Assembly (NCBI GenBank): GCA_016298065.1
Contig: JAEDDN010000010.1
Span: forward strand, 1-29,707
Direction: 5' to 3'
Source of the DNA: Oscillospiraceae bacterium
GTDB taxonomy: Bacteria > Bacillota > Clostridia > Oscillospirales > Ruminococcaceae
DNA length: 29,707 nucleotides
The translations under genes were made by a program, and so were the position numbers. Below, in pieces: positions 1 to 7,904 of the stretch. Position 1 is the stretch's first letter; the number at the start of each line of letters is the position of its first letter. Below the pieces are notes generated by a model, which saw nothing but the letters and a program-made list of their open reading frames with translations, was not told the origin of the DNA and did not search any database.

Positions 1-705
1 GAAAAGCCAAAGCGACACGCACTCACCGAGCAACAGCAAACGAAGTTCGTTGAGTTCACGGCACAATCCTATCAGTACAAGCATTGGCTGCCACTCTTTA
101 CAGTCCTGCTCGGTACGGGCGGACGAATCGGTGAGATACTCGGTTTAAGGTGGGAAGATTGTGACTTTCAAGGTAACATCATCAATATCAACCACACCCT
201 TATTTATAGGAAATACACAGACGAAGCATCGCACTTCGCAATAACCACTCCAAAAACAAAATCAGGTGTCAGAATAATTCCGATGCTTTCCGATGTAAAG
301 GCGGCTCTCACAGAAGAATACAAGGAGCAGCTTGAGAGTGGATTTAATGAGAGCGTTGTAGACGGGTACTCAGGCTTTATATTCAAATCAAGATACAACA
401 CGGTATTATCCCCACATTGTGTTAATCGAGCGATAGACCGAATAATCAAAGCGTGTAATGCGAAAGAGGAAGAAGATGCAAAAGCGGAAGGTCGAGAACC
501 TGAACTGTTACCGCATTTCAGTTGCCACCATTTGCGACACACATTCTGCACTCGTTTCTGCGAGAACGAAACTAACCTGAAGGTCATTCAGGAGATTATG
601 GGACACGCAGATATTACAACCACGATGGACATATATAACGAAGCAACAAAGGATAAGAAGATGGAGTCCTTTGCAGGGCTTGAGGGGAAAATCAAGATAC
701 GATGA
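1..705 (+). CDS. Tyrosine recombinase (phage/ICE integrase), 3' part
   Basis: This is the C-terminal catalytic domain of a tyrosine site-specific recombinase, which cuts and rejoins DNA to integrate or excise a mobile element. The frame is open from base 1, so the N-terminal arm-binding and core-binding domains lie left of the window; the visible part is 234 residues. The full catalytic set can be read: Arg in GTGGRIGEI, Lys in TPKTKSG, HLRH, GH in IMGHADI, and the nucleophile Tyr in MDIYNEA. It therefore appears active as far as seen. The protein resembles integrases of Tn916/Tn1549-type conjugative elements and Firmicutes prophages. The gene runs toward the neighbouring non-mobile genes, which suggests that the right end of its element lies just downstream. 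An internal ATG at 283 is not the real start, because the conserved Arg motif lies before it. Confidence 0.93.
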   Translation, partial: EKPKRHALTEQQQTKFVEFTAQSYQYKHWLPLFTVLLGTGGRIGEILGLRWEDCDFQGNIININHTLIYRKYTDEASHFAITTPKTKSGVRIIPMLSDVKAALTEEYKEQLESGFNESVVDGYSGFIFKSRYNTVLSPHCVNRAIDRIIKACNAKEEEDAKAEGREPELLPHFSCHHLRHTFCTRFCENETNLKVIQEIMGHADITTTMDIYNEATKDKKMESFAGLEGKIKIR

Positions 706-710
706 AAAAA

Positions 711-747
711 GGGAGCTTACCACAAAACGGTGATAGGCTCCTTGATT
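711..747 (+). terminator. Possible terminator after the integrase
   Basis: An imperfect hairpin lies six bases after the integrase stop: GGAGC (712-716) pairs with GCTCC (737-741), with an inner ACC/GGT pairing, and it is followed by TTGATTT. The stem is interrupted and the T-run weak, so the call is tentative. Confidence 0.35.
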
Positions 748-770
748 TCTGTGTAAGAATATGTTATACT
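742..770 (+). promoter_or_regulatory. Sigma-A-type promoter in the integrase-distal gap
   Basis: TTGATT (742-747) and TATACT (765-770) are separated by 17 bases. It would fire rightward into a stretch with no convincing gene, possibly as part of the mobile-element end or as a distant promoter for the membrane protein at 1086. Confidence 0.4.
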
Positions 771-1085
771 GTATAAACAAATAAAGGTTTACGTGGCAAA
801 TAGTCGGGGGTATCCGAGATGTGCTTCTTTGTTGGACAATGAAAACACCCTCGTTTTTTTACGACAATTTTTACGACAAACCAAATAAAGTTATGACATC
901 TTATGTGAGGTTATGTACTTTAATGAAAACGGTTTGGATTAACAAAGTAAGGAAAAGAGAGGTTAAATCAGGGTATAAGATACTCTCCCTTGAAATCCCC
1001 ACAATGAAGCCGCTTGAAAAGAAATAAACCTTTATAATGGGCGCAAATACGCCTAAGTTTGCACGCTTTGGAGGGAGTTGTGAAT
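771..1085. other. Gene-free stretch, possible mobile-element end
   Basis: No convincing gene is seen here. The one open frame (GTG at 821 to 1027) has no good ribosome site and no recognisable motif. The stretch contains a perfect tandem repeat of TTTTTACGACAA (856-879), which could be an integrase-binding site. A TATAAT (1033-1038) lies before the next gene, but the nearest TTGAAA (1014-1019) is only 13 bases upstream, so the promoter there is unclear. Confidence 0.4.
856..879. repeat. Perfect tandem 12-base direct repeat
   Basis: TTTTTACGACAA occurs twice head to tail (856-867 and 868-879), about 150 bases after the integrase stop. Short direct repeats near an integrase gene often serve as arm-type binding sites for its N-terminal domain. 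That role is inferred from position only. Confidence 0.6.
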
Positions 1086-1865
1086 ATGTCAGAGCAAAAT
1101 AATAAGCCCGATGTAGATATTGAAAAATTAAATGACAGAAAAAAGCGTGACATAGAAGCGAAAAAACAGCTTGCAAGGTATAAGGCTATGGATCCTGCCG
1201 AAAGAGCTAAGCTTGAGGTTAAGAAAAAAGAGTTTACTGAACCTGCCTCTGCAAAAAGCGACATAGCAAACTTTTGGTTTCACTACAAGTGGCTTGTGAT
1301 AGCTATAGCGTTTTTAATTGTTGTTGCCGTTTTCTGCGTAATGGAGATAGTTAAAAAGGATAAATACGATTTGGAATTTATGTATATATCCTCTGAAAAT
1401 TATGACCACACGGTAATAGAAGCGTTAAGCGACGACCTTTCGGAATATGTAGAGGATTACGATAATAACTCTCAAAAGCAGGTAGGCATAACAGCGGTTA
1501 CAAACTCCGACAGTATGGCTGACGCAAATACCGCTATGGCAAATAAGACAAAGCTTTACGCCAGCTTTTCAAAGGGATACCATATGGTGTATTTCATTGA
1601 TGAAGACACCTACGATTATCTTACTGAGGAGGGTGCGAGCTTTTATGATTTATCGGAATTTTCCGACAGTGAAAATATCGAGCAGGATAAATATTATGTA
1701 AGCTCAAACAGCGCATTTTCTGCATTGTCAGGCTTGGATAATGCTTCGTCTATGATTATGGTTTTAAGACGACTTGAGGACATACCTAAAAACGATAAGG
1801 AATCGGTAATCGAGGAATATGAACACAACGTCGAATTTGTAAAGGCCATACTCGCTAATGACTGA
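1086..1865 (+). CDS. Single-pass membrane protein of unknown function
   Basis: I do not recognise the family. The start is placed at ATG 1086 because GGAGGG (1070-1075) sits about ten bases upstream; an in-frame ATG at 1059 lacks such a site. The 259-residue product has a charged Lys/Glu/Asp-rich N-terminal region of about 65 residues. One strong membrane segment follows, rich in Val, Ile, Ala and Phe, ending before Lys-Lys-Asp-Lys. About 170 polar, acidic residues complete the protein and would lie outside the cell under a positive-inside reading. No cysteine motif, signal-peptidase site or enzyme motif is visible. It is flanked by the mobile-element end on the left and by its own terminator on the right, so it appears to be a single-gene unit. 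A role in envelope sensing or assembly would be a guess. Confidence 0.8.
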   Translation: MSEQNNKPDVDIEKLNDRKKRDIEAKKQLARYKAMDPAERAKLEVKKKEFTEPASAKSDIANFWFHYKWLVIAIAFLIVVAVFCVMEIVKKDKYDLEFMYISSENYDHTVIEALSDDLSEYVEDYDNNSQKQVGITAVTNSDSMADANTAMANKTKLYASFSKGYHMVYFIDEDTYDYLTEEGASFYDLSEFSDSENIEQDKYYVSSNSAFSALSGLDNASSMIMVLRRLEDIPKNDKESVIEEYEHNVEFVKAILAND

Positions 1866-1868
1866 TAA

Positions 1869-1896
1869 AAAACCGCCTTTTTTAACGGGCGGTTTT
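1869..1896 (+). terminator. Rho-independent terminator
   Basis: AAAACCGCC (1869-1877) pairs perfectly with GGCGGTTTT (1888-1896) four bases after the stop of the preceding gene. Its stem is identical to that of the terminator after hydA, so the hydrogenase operon is bracketed by twin terminators. The A-rich left arm would let it work on both strands. Confidence 0.88.
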
Positions 1897-1967
1897 AATA
1901 TACATATAAAAATGTCGAAAAATTAGGAAAATACAATAAATACTAAGGAAAAATTAGCGCTTAGAGG

Positions 1968-1996
1968 TTGAAATTTTTTTTAATTTTTGTTATTAT
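1968..1996 (+). promoter_or_regulatory. Promoter of the hydrogenase operon
   Basis: TTGAAA (1968-1973) and TATTAT (1991-1996) are spaced by 17 bases, about 70 bases before hydC. The transcript would have an almost purely A/T leader. I looked for a Rex operator and saw no clear copy. Confidence 0.6.
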
Positions 1997-2068
1997 TATA
2001 TTAGTACAAATTTAAATTTAATAATACATATAAATTTAATGTAAATTTTTTTCAAAAGGAGAACCATT

Positions 2069-2557
2069 ATGACTCGTTTAAGTGAAGCAGCAGTTGCACA
2101 AATTAACGAAATATGTGCAAGGCATGCTGACGAAAAAACACCATTGATGATGATTTTGTCTGACATTCAGAAGGAATACGGATATATTCCTCTTGAAGTA
2201 CAGGAAATCGTATCGGAGAAGACAGGTATATCGGTAGCCGAAATATACGGCGTTGTTACCTTTTACTCTTTCTTCTCGCTCAAGCCTAAAGGAAAGTATG
2301 TTATCGGTTGTTGCCTTGGTACAGCCTGCTATGTAAAGGGTGCACAGCAAATAGTTGATAAGTTCTCAGAGCTTCTCGATATAGCGCCGGGAGAAACCAC
2401 CGAAGACGGTCTTTTCACCTTGGACGCATTACGTTGTATCGGTGCTTGCGGTATTGCTCCTGCCGTTACTATAAACGGAAAGGTATATCCTAAGCTCACT
2501 ACGGCTGATGTTCCGAAAATAATCGAGGAATACAGCAGTCTTGGAGGTGCAAACTGA
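2069..2557 (+). CDS. hydC: Bifurcating [FeFe]-hydrogenase subunit HydC (NuoE-like)
   Basis: This is the small NuoE/HndA-like subunit of a soluble NAD(P)-linked [FeFe]-hydrogenase. It carries one [2Fe-2S] cluster that contacts the HydB subunit. The 162-residue length fits the family. The cluster ligands are seen as CLGTAC (near residues 81-86) and CIGAC (near 122-126), the usual thioredoxin-fold pattern. The N-terminal helical part with the conserved DIQKEYGYIP stretch is also typical. AAGGAG (2056-2061) supports the ATG. The gene opens a three-gene operon, and its stop overlaps the start of hydB by one base (TGATG), so the two are translationally coupled. In Desulfovibrio nomenclature it would be hndA. 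The assignment is secure; NAD versus NADP preference cannot be read. Confidence 0.95.
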   Translation: MTRLSEAAVAQINEICARHADEKTPLMMILSDIQKEYGYIPLEVQEIVSEKTGISVAEIYGVVTFYSFFSLKPKGKYVIGCCLGTACYVKGAQQIVDKFSELLDIAPGETTEDGLFTLDALRCIGACGIAPAVTINGKVYPKLTTADVPKIIEEYSSLGGAN

Positions 2558-4428
2558 TGATGGAAAAAATAAAAAGCTTTGAAGATTTAAAAACCACAAA
2601 CGAAAATTGTTCCGCATGTCTTGACACAAAATTCAAAGGAGCCCAAGGCAAAAGAGCTATCGTGCTTTGCGGTGGTACAGGTTGTATATCTTCAAACTCT
2701 CGTGAAATAATGGCGAAGTTTGAGAAACTTGTAAAGGAAAATAACCTTGAGGATAAAGTTACCGTAAACCAGGTTGGCTGCTTCGGTTTCTGTTCACAGG
2801 GACCTTTCGTAAAAATTTATCCTGAAGATACCTTATATAGACTCGTAACTATTGATGATGTCGAGGAAATTATGGAAAAAGACATTATGGGCAACGAGAT
2901 TGTTAAGAGACTTCTTTATGTTGATCCTGCTACTAACGAAAAGGTAGCTAAGCAGGACGAAATTACTTTCTACAAAAAACAGCGTCGTATCGCACTTCAC
3001 GGTTGCGGTCAGATAGACCCTGAAAACATCAGCGAAGCACTTGGCGCAGGCGCATTCAAAGGCCTTGCAAGAGCGCTCACAATGAAACGTGAAGATGTAG
3101 TTCAAGAAGTGCTTGATTCAGGCATCAGAGGCCGTGGCGGCGCAGGCTTCCCTACAGGCAGAAAATGGTCTTTTGCTATGAACGGCGGAGGCGACAAGTA
3201 TGTCGTATGTAACGGTGATGAGGGTGACCCGGGTGCATTTATGGACAGATCAATACTCGAGGGAAATCCGCTTGCTGTTATCGAGGGAATGACTATCGCA
3301 GGATATGCTATCGGAGCACAAAACGGTTACTTCTATGTTCGTGCTGAGTATCCTATTGCTGTAAGCAGACTCCAAAAAGCAATCAAACAGGCAGAAGAAA
3401 TAGGTCTTTTAGGCGACAACATTTTAGGAACTGATTTTAGCTTTAACGTACATATAAGACTTGGCGCAGGTGCGTTTGTATGTGGTGAAGAAACCGCACT
3501 CTTAAACTCCATTGAGGGTAAGAGAGGTATGCCTCGTCCACGTCCGCCTTTCCCGGCAGTTAAGGGACTTTGGGAAAAACCGACTGTAGTAAACAACGTT
3601 GAAACGCTCGCTTGTATTCCTTATATTTTGCGTGAGGGCGCACAGAAGTTTGCTGAATGCGGAACAGAGCGTTCTAAGGGAACTAAGGTTTTTGCTCTCG
3701 GCGGTAAAATTAACAACGTAGGTCTTGTTGAGGTACCTATGGGTACAACTCTTCGTGAGCTTATATACGATATCGGCGGCGGTATCCCTGACGGCAAAAA
3801 GTTTAAAGCTATCCAGACAGGTGGTCCTTCGGGCGGTTGTTTAACCGAGAAAGACCTTGACGCTCAGATAGATTTCGATAACCTCGTTGCAAGAGGCTCT
3901 ATGATGGGCTCTGGCGGAGCTATCGTTATGGACGAAGATAACTGTATGGTTGACGTTGCAAAATTCTATATGGAATTCATCTGCGACGAATCCTGCGGTA
4001 AATGTTCACCGTGCCGTATCGGTACAAAACGTATGCTCGAATTGCTTACAAAGATTACAGACGGCAAGGCAACAATGCAAGACCTTGAAGAGCTTGAGGA
4101 ATTAGGCCGTACAACACAAATAGGTTCTCTGTGTGCATTGGGACAGACTGCGGCAAACCCTGTTCTTTCTACTTTGACACACTTTAGAGATGAGTATATT
4201 GCACATATCGTTGACAAAAAATGTCCTGCTAAGGTCTGCAAGAATCTTATGTCATATCAAATTGACCCTGAGGTTTGTAAGAAGTGCGGACTTTGTGCAA
4301 GACAATGTCCTGTTGGCGCAATTCAAAGAGTCGAAGAAAAAGGTCCTTTCGCAATCGATCAGAAGAAGTGCATAAAGTGCGGTTTGTGTATAACTTCATG
4401 TAGATTCAAGGCTATAGAAAAGAAATAA
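2557..4428 (+). CDS. hydB: Bifurcating [FeFe]-hydrogenase subunit HydB (NuoF-like, NADH/FMN)
   Basis: This is the diaphorase subunit that binds FMN and NAD(H) and, in characterised HydABC enzymes, is where electrons from NADH and reduced ferredoxin are coupled. The 623 residues show four parts: an N-terminal thioredoxin-like [2Fe-2S] domain (CGGTGC at 38-43, CFGFC at 75-79); a NuoF core with the glycine-rich nucleotide loop GRGGAGFPTGRKW (near 192-204) and NGDEGDPGAFMDR; a NuoF [4Fe-4S] site SCGKCSPCR (near 479-487) with a later Cys in SLCALG; and a C-terminal two-cluster ferredoxin domain (CKKCGLCARQC and CIKCGLCITSC). The start overlaps the hydC stop and is served by GGAGG at 2543-2547. A separate HndB gene is absent, as in three-subunit HydABC enzymes. 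Confidence 0.96.
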   Translation: MMEKIKSFEDLKTTNENCSACLDTKFKGAQGKRAIVLCGGTGCISSNSREIMAKFEKLVKENNLEDKVTVNQVGCFGFCSQGPFVKIYPEDTLYRLVTIDDVEEIMEKDIMGNEIVKRLLYVDPATNEKVAKQDEITFYKKQRRIALHGCGQIDPENISEALGAGAFKGLARALTMKREDVVQEVLDSGIRGRGGAGFPTGRKWSFAMNGGGDKYVVCNGDEGDPGAFMDRSILEGNPLAVIEGMTIAGYAIGAQNGYFYVRAEYPIAVSRLQKAIKQAEEIGLLGDNILGTDFSFNVHIRLGAGAFVCGEETALLNSIEGKRGMPRPRPPFPAVKGLWEKPTVVNNVETLACIPYILREGAQKFAECGTERSKGTKVFALGGKINNVGLVEVPMGTTLRELIYDIGGGIPDGKKFKAIQTGGPSGGCLTEKDLDAQIDFDNLVARGSMMGSGGAIVMDEDNCMVDVAKFYMEFICDESCGKCSPCRIGTKRMLELLTKITDGKATMQDLEELEELGRTTQIGSLCALGQTAANPVLSTLTHFRDEYIAHIVDKKCPAKVCKNLMSYQIDPEVCKKCGLCARQCPVGAIQRVEEKGPFAIDQKKCIKCGLCITSCRFKAIEKK

Positions 4429-4441
4429 GGAGGAATAGAAG

Positions 4442-6208
4442 ATGTCAAAAGTAAACATTAAAATCGAAGGTATTCCTTATGAAGTAGATGAGGGATTGAC
4501 AATTCTTGAAGCTGCAAAGATTTGCGGTTATCAAATTCCTTCTCTTTGTGCATATAATCACGGCGAATGTTCACAGGGCTCTTGTCGTGTATGTCTTGTA
4601 GAAGTTAAGGGAGCAAGAGGACTTGTGGCTTCTTGTGTATATCCTGTAAACGAAGGAATGGAAGTAACTATTTCTTCACCTAAAGCAGTTGCGGCAAGAC
4701 GTGCATCTGTTGAGCTTTTGCTTTCAAATCACTCTATGAAGTGCCAGCAGTGTGATAAAAACGAATACTGCGAGCTTCTTTATGCCGCAAAAGTTACAGG
4801 AGCAAGAGAGGATATGTTCCTCGGCGCTAAAACTCCTACAACAATAGACGAATTAACACCGTCTATCGTAAGAGATACATCAAAATGTATTCTTTGCGGA
4901 CGTTGTGTTGAAAGATGTAAAAACGCTCACGGCAAATCAGTACTCGGCTTTGAGAAGAGAGGCTTTAATACAATAGTTGCTCCGGCTGAAAACAGATCGC
5001 TTGACAACTCACCTTGTATTCTCTGCGGTCAGTGCGTAAGCGTTTGTCCGACAGGCGCATTGATGGAAAAATCAGAAATATACAAAGTTGACGAAGCTAT
5101 GAAAAACGGCAAGTATGTTGTCGTACAGACTGCTCCTGCAGTAAGAGCCGCACTCGGCGAGGAATTCGGTATGAAGGTTGGAACTCCCGTAACAGGCAAA
5201 ATGGCAGCAGCTTTGAGAAGACTCGGCTTCAATAAGGTATTTGATACTAACTACGGCGCAGACCTCACCATTATGGAGGAAGCAACAGAATTACTTGACC
5301 GTATTCAAAACGGCGGCGTACTTCCTATGATTACCTCCTGTTCACCGGGTTGGGTAAACTACGCAGAATTTTATTACGGCGATTTACTCCCTCACCTTTC
5401 AACCTGTAAGTCACCTCACGAAATGTTTGGTGCAATTTTAAAGACTTACTACGCTGAGAAAAACGGAATTGATCCTAAGGATATGTTTGTTGTTTCTGTT
5501 ATGCCTTGTACTGCTAAGAAGGGCGAAAAGGAAAGACCTCAGCTTTCAAGAGACGGCATTAAAGATGTTGACGCAGTTTTAACTACAAGAGAGCTTGCTA
5601 AGCTTATAAAGCGTTCCGGTATCGATTTTACAAGACTTCCGGATGAAGATTTTGATAACGACTTAGTCGGCGATTACACAGGCGCAGGCGTTATCTTCGG
5701 CGTTACCGGCGGTGTTATGGAAGCAGCATTAAGAACTGCATATCACGCTTTAACAGGCAAAGAACACGGTCTTATCAAGTTTGAGGAAGTTCGTGGCTTC
5801 GAGGGTATTAAGGAAGCAGGAATTGACATTAACGGCACTACGGTTTGGGTTGCAGTTGCTCATGGTATGAAGAACGCTAAGGTTTTGCTTGACGATATCA
5901 GAGCCGGCAAGAGCAAATATCACTTTATTGAGATTATGGGTTGTCCCGGCGGATGTATCGCAGGCGGCGGTCAGCCTTACATTAAGCCACAGCTTATGCC
6001 GAATGAGGACTTGGATATTATTGACACCTATAAGGCAAAACGTGCTGCTGCGCTTTATTCAGAGGACGAAAGACAAACTGTAAGACAGTCACACAACAAT
6101 CCTCAGATGACTGCGCTCTATGAGCAGTTCTTAGGAAAGCCTAATTCACATAAGGCTCACGAGCTTTTACACACAAGCTATGAAGCAAAGGAACCTTTTA
6201 AGGATTAG
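4442..6208 (+). CDS. hydA: [FeFe]-hydrogenase catalytic subunit HydA (HndD-like)
   Basis: This is the catalytic subunit that makes or uses H2 in the cytoplasm. The 588 residues show an N-terminal [2Fe-2S] plant-ferredoxin domain (Cys36, 48, 51, 65); a His-Cys3 [4Fe-4S] site (His97, Cys101, 104, 110); two [4Fe-4S] clusters (CILCGRCVERC and CILCGQCVSVC); and the H-cluster domain with its three signatures TSCSPGW (Cys300), MPCTAKKGE (Cys356) and EIMGCPGGCIAGGGQP (Cys501, Cys505). Position 301, next to the first H-cluster ligand, is Ser, where many hydrogenases have a proton-relay Cys. The length matches trimeric bifurcating enzymes without an extra C-terminal cluster domain. A strong AAGGAGG (4427-4433) precedes the ATG, and the gene lies 13 bases after hydB. 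The maturases HydE, HydF and HydG are not in the window. Confidence 0.96.
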   Translation: MSKVNIKIEGIPYEVDEGLTILEAAKICGYQIPSLCAYNHGECSQGSCRVCLVEVKGARGLVASCVYPVNEGMEVTISSPKAVAARRASVELLLSNHSMKCQQCDKNEYCELLYAAKVTGAREDMFLGAKTPTTIDELTPSIVRDTSKCILCGRCVERCKNAHGKSVLGFEKRGFNTIVAPAENRSLDNSPCILCGQCVSVCPTGALMEKSEIYKVDEAMKNGKYVVVQTAPAVRAALGEEFGMKVGTPVTGKMAAALRRLGFNKVFDTNYGADLTIMEEATELLDRIQNGGVLPMITSCSPGWVNYAEFYYGDLLPHLSTCKSPHEMFGAILKTYYAEKNGIDPKDMFVVSVMPCTAKKGEKERPQLSRDGIKDVDAVLTTRELAKLIKRSGIDFTRLPDEDFDNDLVGDYTGAGVIFGVTGGVMEAALRTAYHALTGKEHGLIKFEEVRGFEGIKEAGIDINGTTVWVAVAHGMKNAKVLLDDIRAGKSKYHFIEIMGCPGGCIAGGGQPYIKPQLMPNEDLDIIDTYKAKRAAALYSEDERQTVRQSHNNPQMTALYEQFLGKPNSHKAHELLHTSYEAKEPFKD

Positions 6209-6229
6209 TTTATAGGTTACTTAAATATA

Positions 6230-6257
6230 AAAACCGCCTTTTTAAAAGGGCGGTTTT
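6230..6257 (+). terminator. Rho-independent terminator after hydA
   Basis: AAAACCGCC (6230-6238) pairs with GGCGGTTTT (6249-6257), followed by further T residues. The stem is identical to that of the terminator just upstream of the operon. Confidence 0.9.
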
Positions 6258-6290
6258 TTAAATCTGATAAGACTTTGGGAGAGTAAATAA

Positions 6291-7013
6291 ATGTCAAGGT
6301 TTTTTTGTGATAATATAGCAGATAATAAAATATATATAGAGGGCGAGGACGCAAAGCATATAAGCTTAGCGCTCAGAATGAAGCTTGGGGATAAACTCGA
6401 AGTAAGCGACCTAAACGGTACCGACTATCTTTGCGAGATTGAAAGTATTACGTCTAAGACGGTGGAGCTTAGAATAATATCAAAGCACAAAAACGAAACG
6501 GAGCCGAATGTGAAGCTAACGCTTTATCAGGCTTTGCCAAAGGGCGACAAACTCGAGTTTATTATTCAGAAGGCTGTGGAGCTCGGCGTTACGACGATAG
6601 TGCCGGTGCTTACAAAAAGGTGTGTATCAAGGCCGGACGAAAAGTCAATGGCCAAAAAGCTTATCCGCTATAATAAAATTGCCAAAGAAGCCGCAAAGCA
6701 GTGCGGCAGAGGTGTTATACCCGAAGTTAAGCCTATGATGAGCTTTGAAAAAGCGACCGATAGCTTAGCCTCGCATAAGACATCTGTGCTTTTTTACGAA
6801 ATGGGCGGAGAGAGGATAAACAGCTTAATTAAAAAAGACGACGCCGACATAGGTATAATGATTGGTTCGGAGGGCGGATTTGACGAGAGCGAAGTAGCCT
6901 TAACCGTAGCTAAAGGAGTAAAAACCGCCACCTTGGGCAAGCGTATTTTGCGATGTGAAACTGCTCCGCTTAGCGCTGTTTCTATTATTATGAATATAAC
7001 CGAAAATATTTAA
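6291..7013 (+). CDS. rsmE: 16S rRNA (uracil-1498-N3)-methyltransferase RsmE
   Basis: This SPOUT-class enzyme methylates N3 of U1498 in the decoding region of 16S rRNA using S-adenosylmethionine. The 240-residue length is normal. It has an N-terminal PUA-like domain with the EDAKHISLALRMKLGD stretch (near residues 18-33). The trefoil-knot catalytic domain follows, with PKGDKLEFIIQKAVELGV, the SAM-site loop IGSEGGF and the C-terminal knot segment LGKRILRCETA. The start is supported by GGGAGAG (6277-6283). It follows the hydA terminator by about 30 bases; no strong promoter is seen in that short gap, so it may depend on read-through or a weak promoter. Confidence 0.95.
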   Translation: MSRFFCDNIADNKIYIEGEDAKHISLALRMKLGDKLEVSDLNGTDYLCEIESITSKTVELRIISKHKNETEPNVKLTLYQALPKGDKLEFIIQKAVELGVTTIVPVLTKRCVSRPDEKSMAKKLIRYNKIAKEAAKQCGRGVIPEVKPMMSFEKATDSLASHKTSVLFYEMGGERINSLIKKDDADIGIMIGSEGGFDESEVALTVAKGVKTATLGKRILRCETAPLSAVSIIMNITENI

Positions 7014-7021
7014 ATTATCTC

Positions 7022-7050
7022 TTGTAAATTGTTAAATGAGGGTATATAAT
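7022..7050 (+). promoter_or_regulatory. Promoter for the small acidic membrane protein
   Basis: TTGTAA (7022-7027) and TATAAT (7045-7050) are separated by 17 bases, 36 bases before the start codon. This makes the small gene independent of rsmE. Confidence 0.7.
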
Positions 7051-7085
7051 AAAGTTAAATTAAAGCCGTAGGAAAGGGTGGTATT

Positions 7086-7376
7086 ATGAAAAAGAAAAAT
7101 TGGCTTACCGGTATAGCCGCAATCACAGCTATAGCAGGTGCCGTAGTCGGAGTTATCACATTTTTAAAGAAAAAGAGCCAAAAATTAAAAGATGAACTTG
7201 ATTTTGACGATACAGATTACTTTGACGAAGAGTTTGAAGACGATGAATTTGACGAAGAATTGGCAGATGAGTTAAGCGATGAAGGGCTTGACGTTACAGC
7301 TGAATCTGATGTAGAATTTGACTTAGAAGCAGACGACACAGATGACGATGAAGCTGACGAAGCTGATGACGAATAA
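7086..7376 (+). CDS. Small membrane-anchored protein with highly acidic tail
   Basis: I do not recognise a family with a known function. The 96-residue product begins with a Lys-rich tip, a single Ala/Ile/Val membrane segment (about residues 7-27) and a Lys-rich stop-transfer patch. The remaining 60 or so residues are almost entirely Asp and Glu, with some Phe and Ala and no Arg. The positive patches on both sides of the membrane segment make topology ambiguous. The segment resembles the YtxH-like small membrane proteins in layout, but the tail is far more acidic. The gene has its own promoter, a GGAAAGGGTGG ribosome site and its own strong terminator, so it is a one-gene unit between rsmE and the spoIIA operon. 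A cation-binding or charge-scaffold role is speculation. Confidence 0.82.
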   Translation: MKKKNWLTGIAAITAIAGAVVGVITFLKKKSQKLKDELDFDDTDYFDEEFEDDEFDEELADELSDEGLDVTAESDVEFDLEADDTDDDEADEADDE

Positions 7377-7394
7377 AATTTAAAAATAAAGCGT

Positions 7395-7428
7395 TCCCCT
7401 GTAGTTTTTAGCTACAGGGGATTTTTTT
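7395..7428 (+). terminator. Strong rho-independent terminator
   Basis: TCCCCTGTAG (7395-7404) pairs perfectly with CTACAGGGGA (7412-7421), with a 7-base loop and seven T residues after it. It ends the transcript of the small acidic protein. Confidence 0.95.
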
Positions 7429-7590
7429 ATGCCCTAACACAAAAAACAAACCGCAATATTCGGCAAGCTTTTTAAATTTGAAGTCTTATAATATAAATTG
7501 CAGGTAAAATTGTAAAATATTATCGGTATTATACGATAAGTATAATACTATAGGCAATAAAAAAGTATAAAATACAGGAGGTAAAAATAT

Positions 7591-7893
7591 ATGGTAACGC
7601 TTGAATATGAAAGCCCTAATCTTACTGCCAAAATAGCAGGTGATATAGATCACCATACGGCGATGACTATCAGAGAGCAGATTGATATGAGCATAGAAAG
7701 CTATTCACCCGAAATGCTTTATATGGATTTCAGAGATGTAACCTTTATGGACAGTAGCGGAATAGGGCTTGTAATGGGCAGATACAAGCTTATGCGTGAG
7801 GTAGGCGGTCAGGTAGAGGTAATAAACACGTCAAAGCATATAAAAAGAGTAATGTCGCTGGCAGGGCTTGATAAGTTAGCGAAAATAAGGTAG
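7591..7893 (+). CDS. spoIIAA: Anti-sigma F factor antagonist SpoIIAA
   Basis: This STAS-domain protein frees sigma F in the forespore. In its unphosphorylated form it binds SpoIIAB and displaces the sigma factor; SpoIIAB inactivates it by phosphorylating a serine. The 100 residues carry the signature FMDSSGIGLVMGRYK (about 52-66), where Ser55/Ser56 precede the Gly and the second is the likely phosphosite. AGGAGG (7577-7582) precedes the ATG. It is the first of three genes in the classical order spoIIAA-spoIIAB-sigF, which removes doubt over the similar RsbV family. In Bacillus the operon is read by sigma H; I could not identify a convincing sigma H promoter in the 160 bases upstream. Confidence 0.93.
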   Translation: MVTLEYESPNLTAKIAGDIDHHTAMTIREQIDMSIESYSPEMLYMDFRDVTFMDSSGIGLVMGRYKLMREVGGQVEVINTSKHIKRVMSLAGLDKLAKIR

Positions 7894-7904
7894 GAGGGAA
7901 AAAT

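Noticed and set aside
821..1027. 68-codon open frame after the integrase
   Set aside because: It starts with GTG without a ribosome site, overlaps the tandem 12-base repeat and shows no coding pattern or motif; it was left as intergenic.
1989..2011. Rex operator before hydC
   Set aside because: TTGTTA and TAGTACAA occur near the promoter, but the spacing (23 bases end to end) does not fit the 18-base Rex palindrome.
2557..4428. Respiratory complex I NuoF
   Set aside because: The added ferredoxin and thioredoxin-like domains and the adjoining HydA identify a hydrogenase subunit, and no other nuo genes are present.
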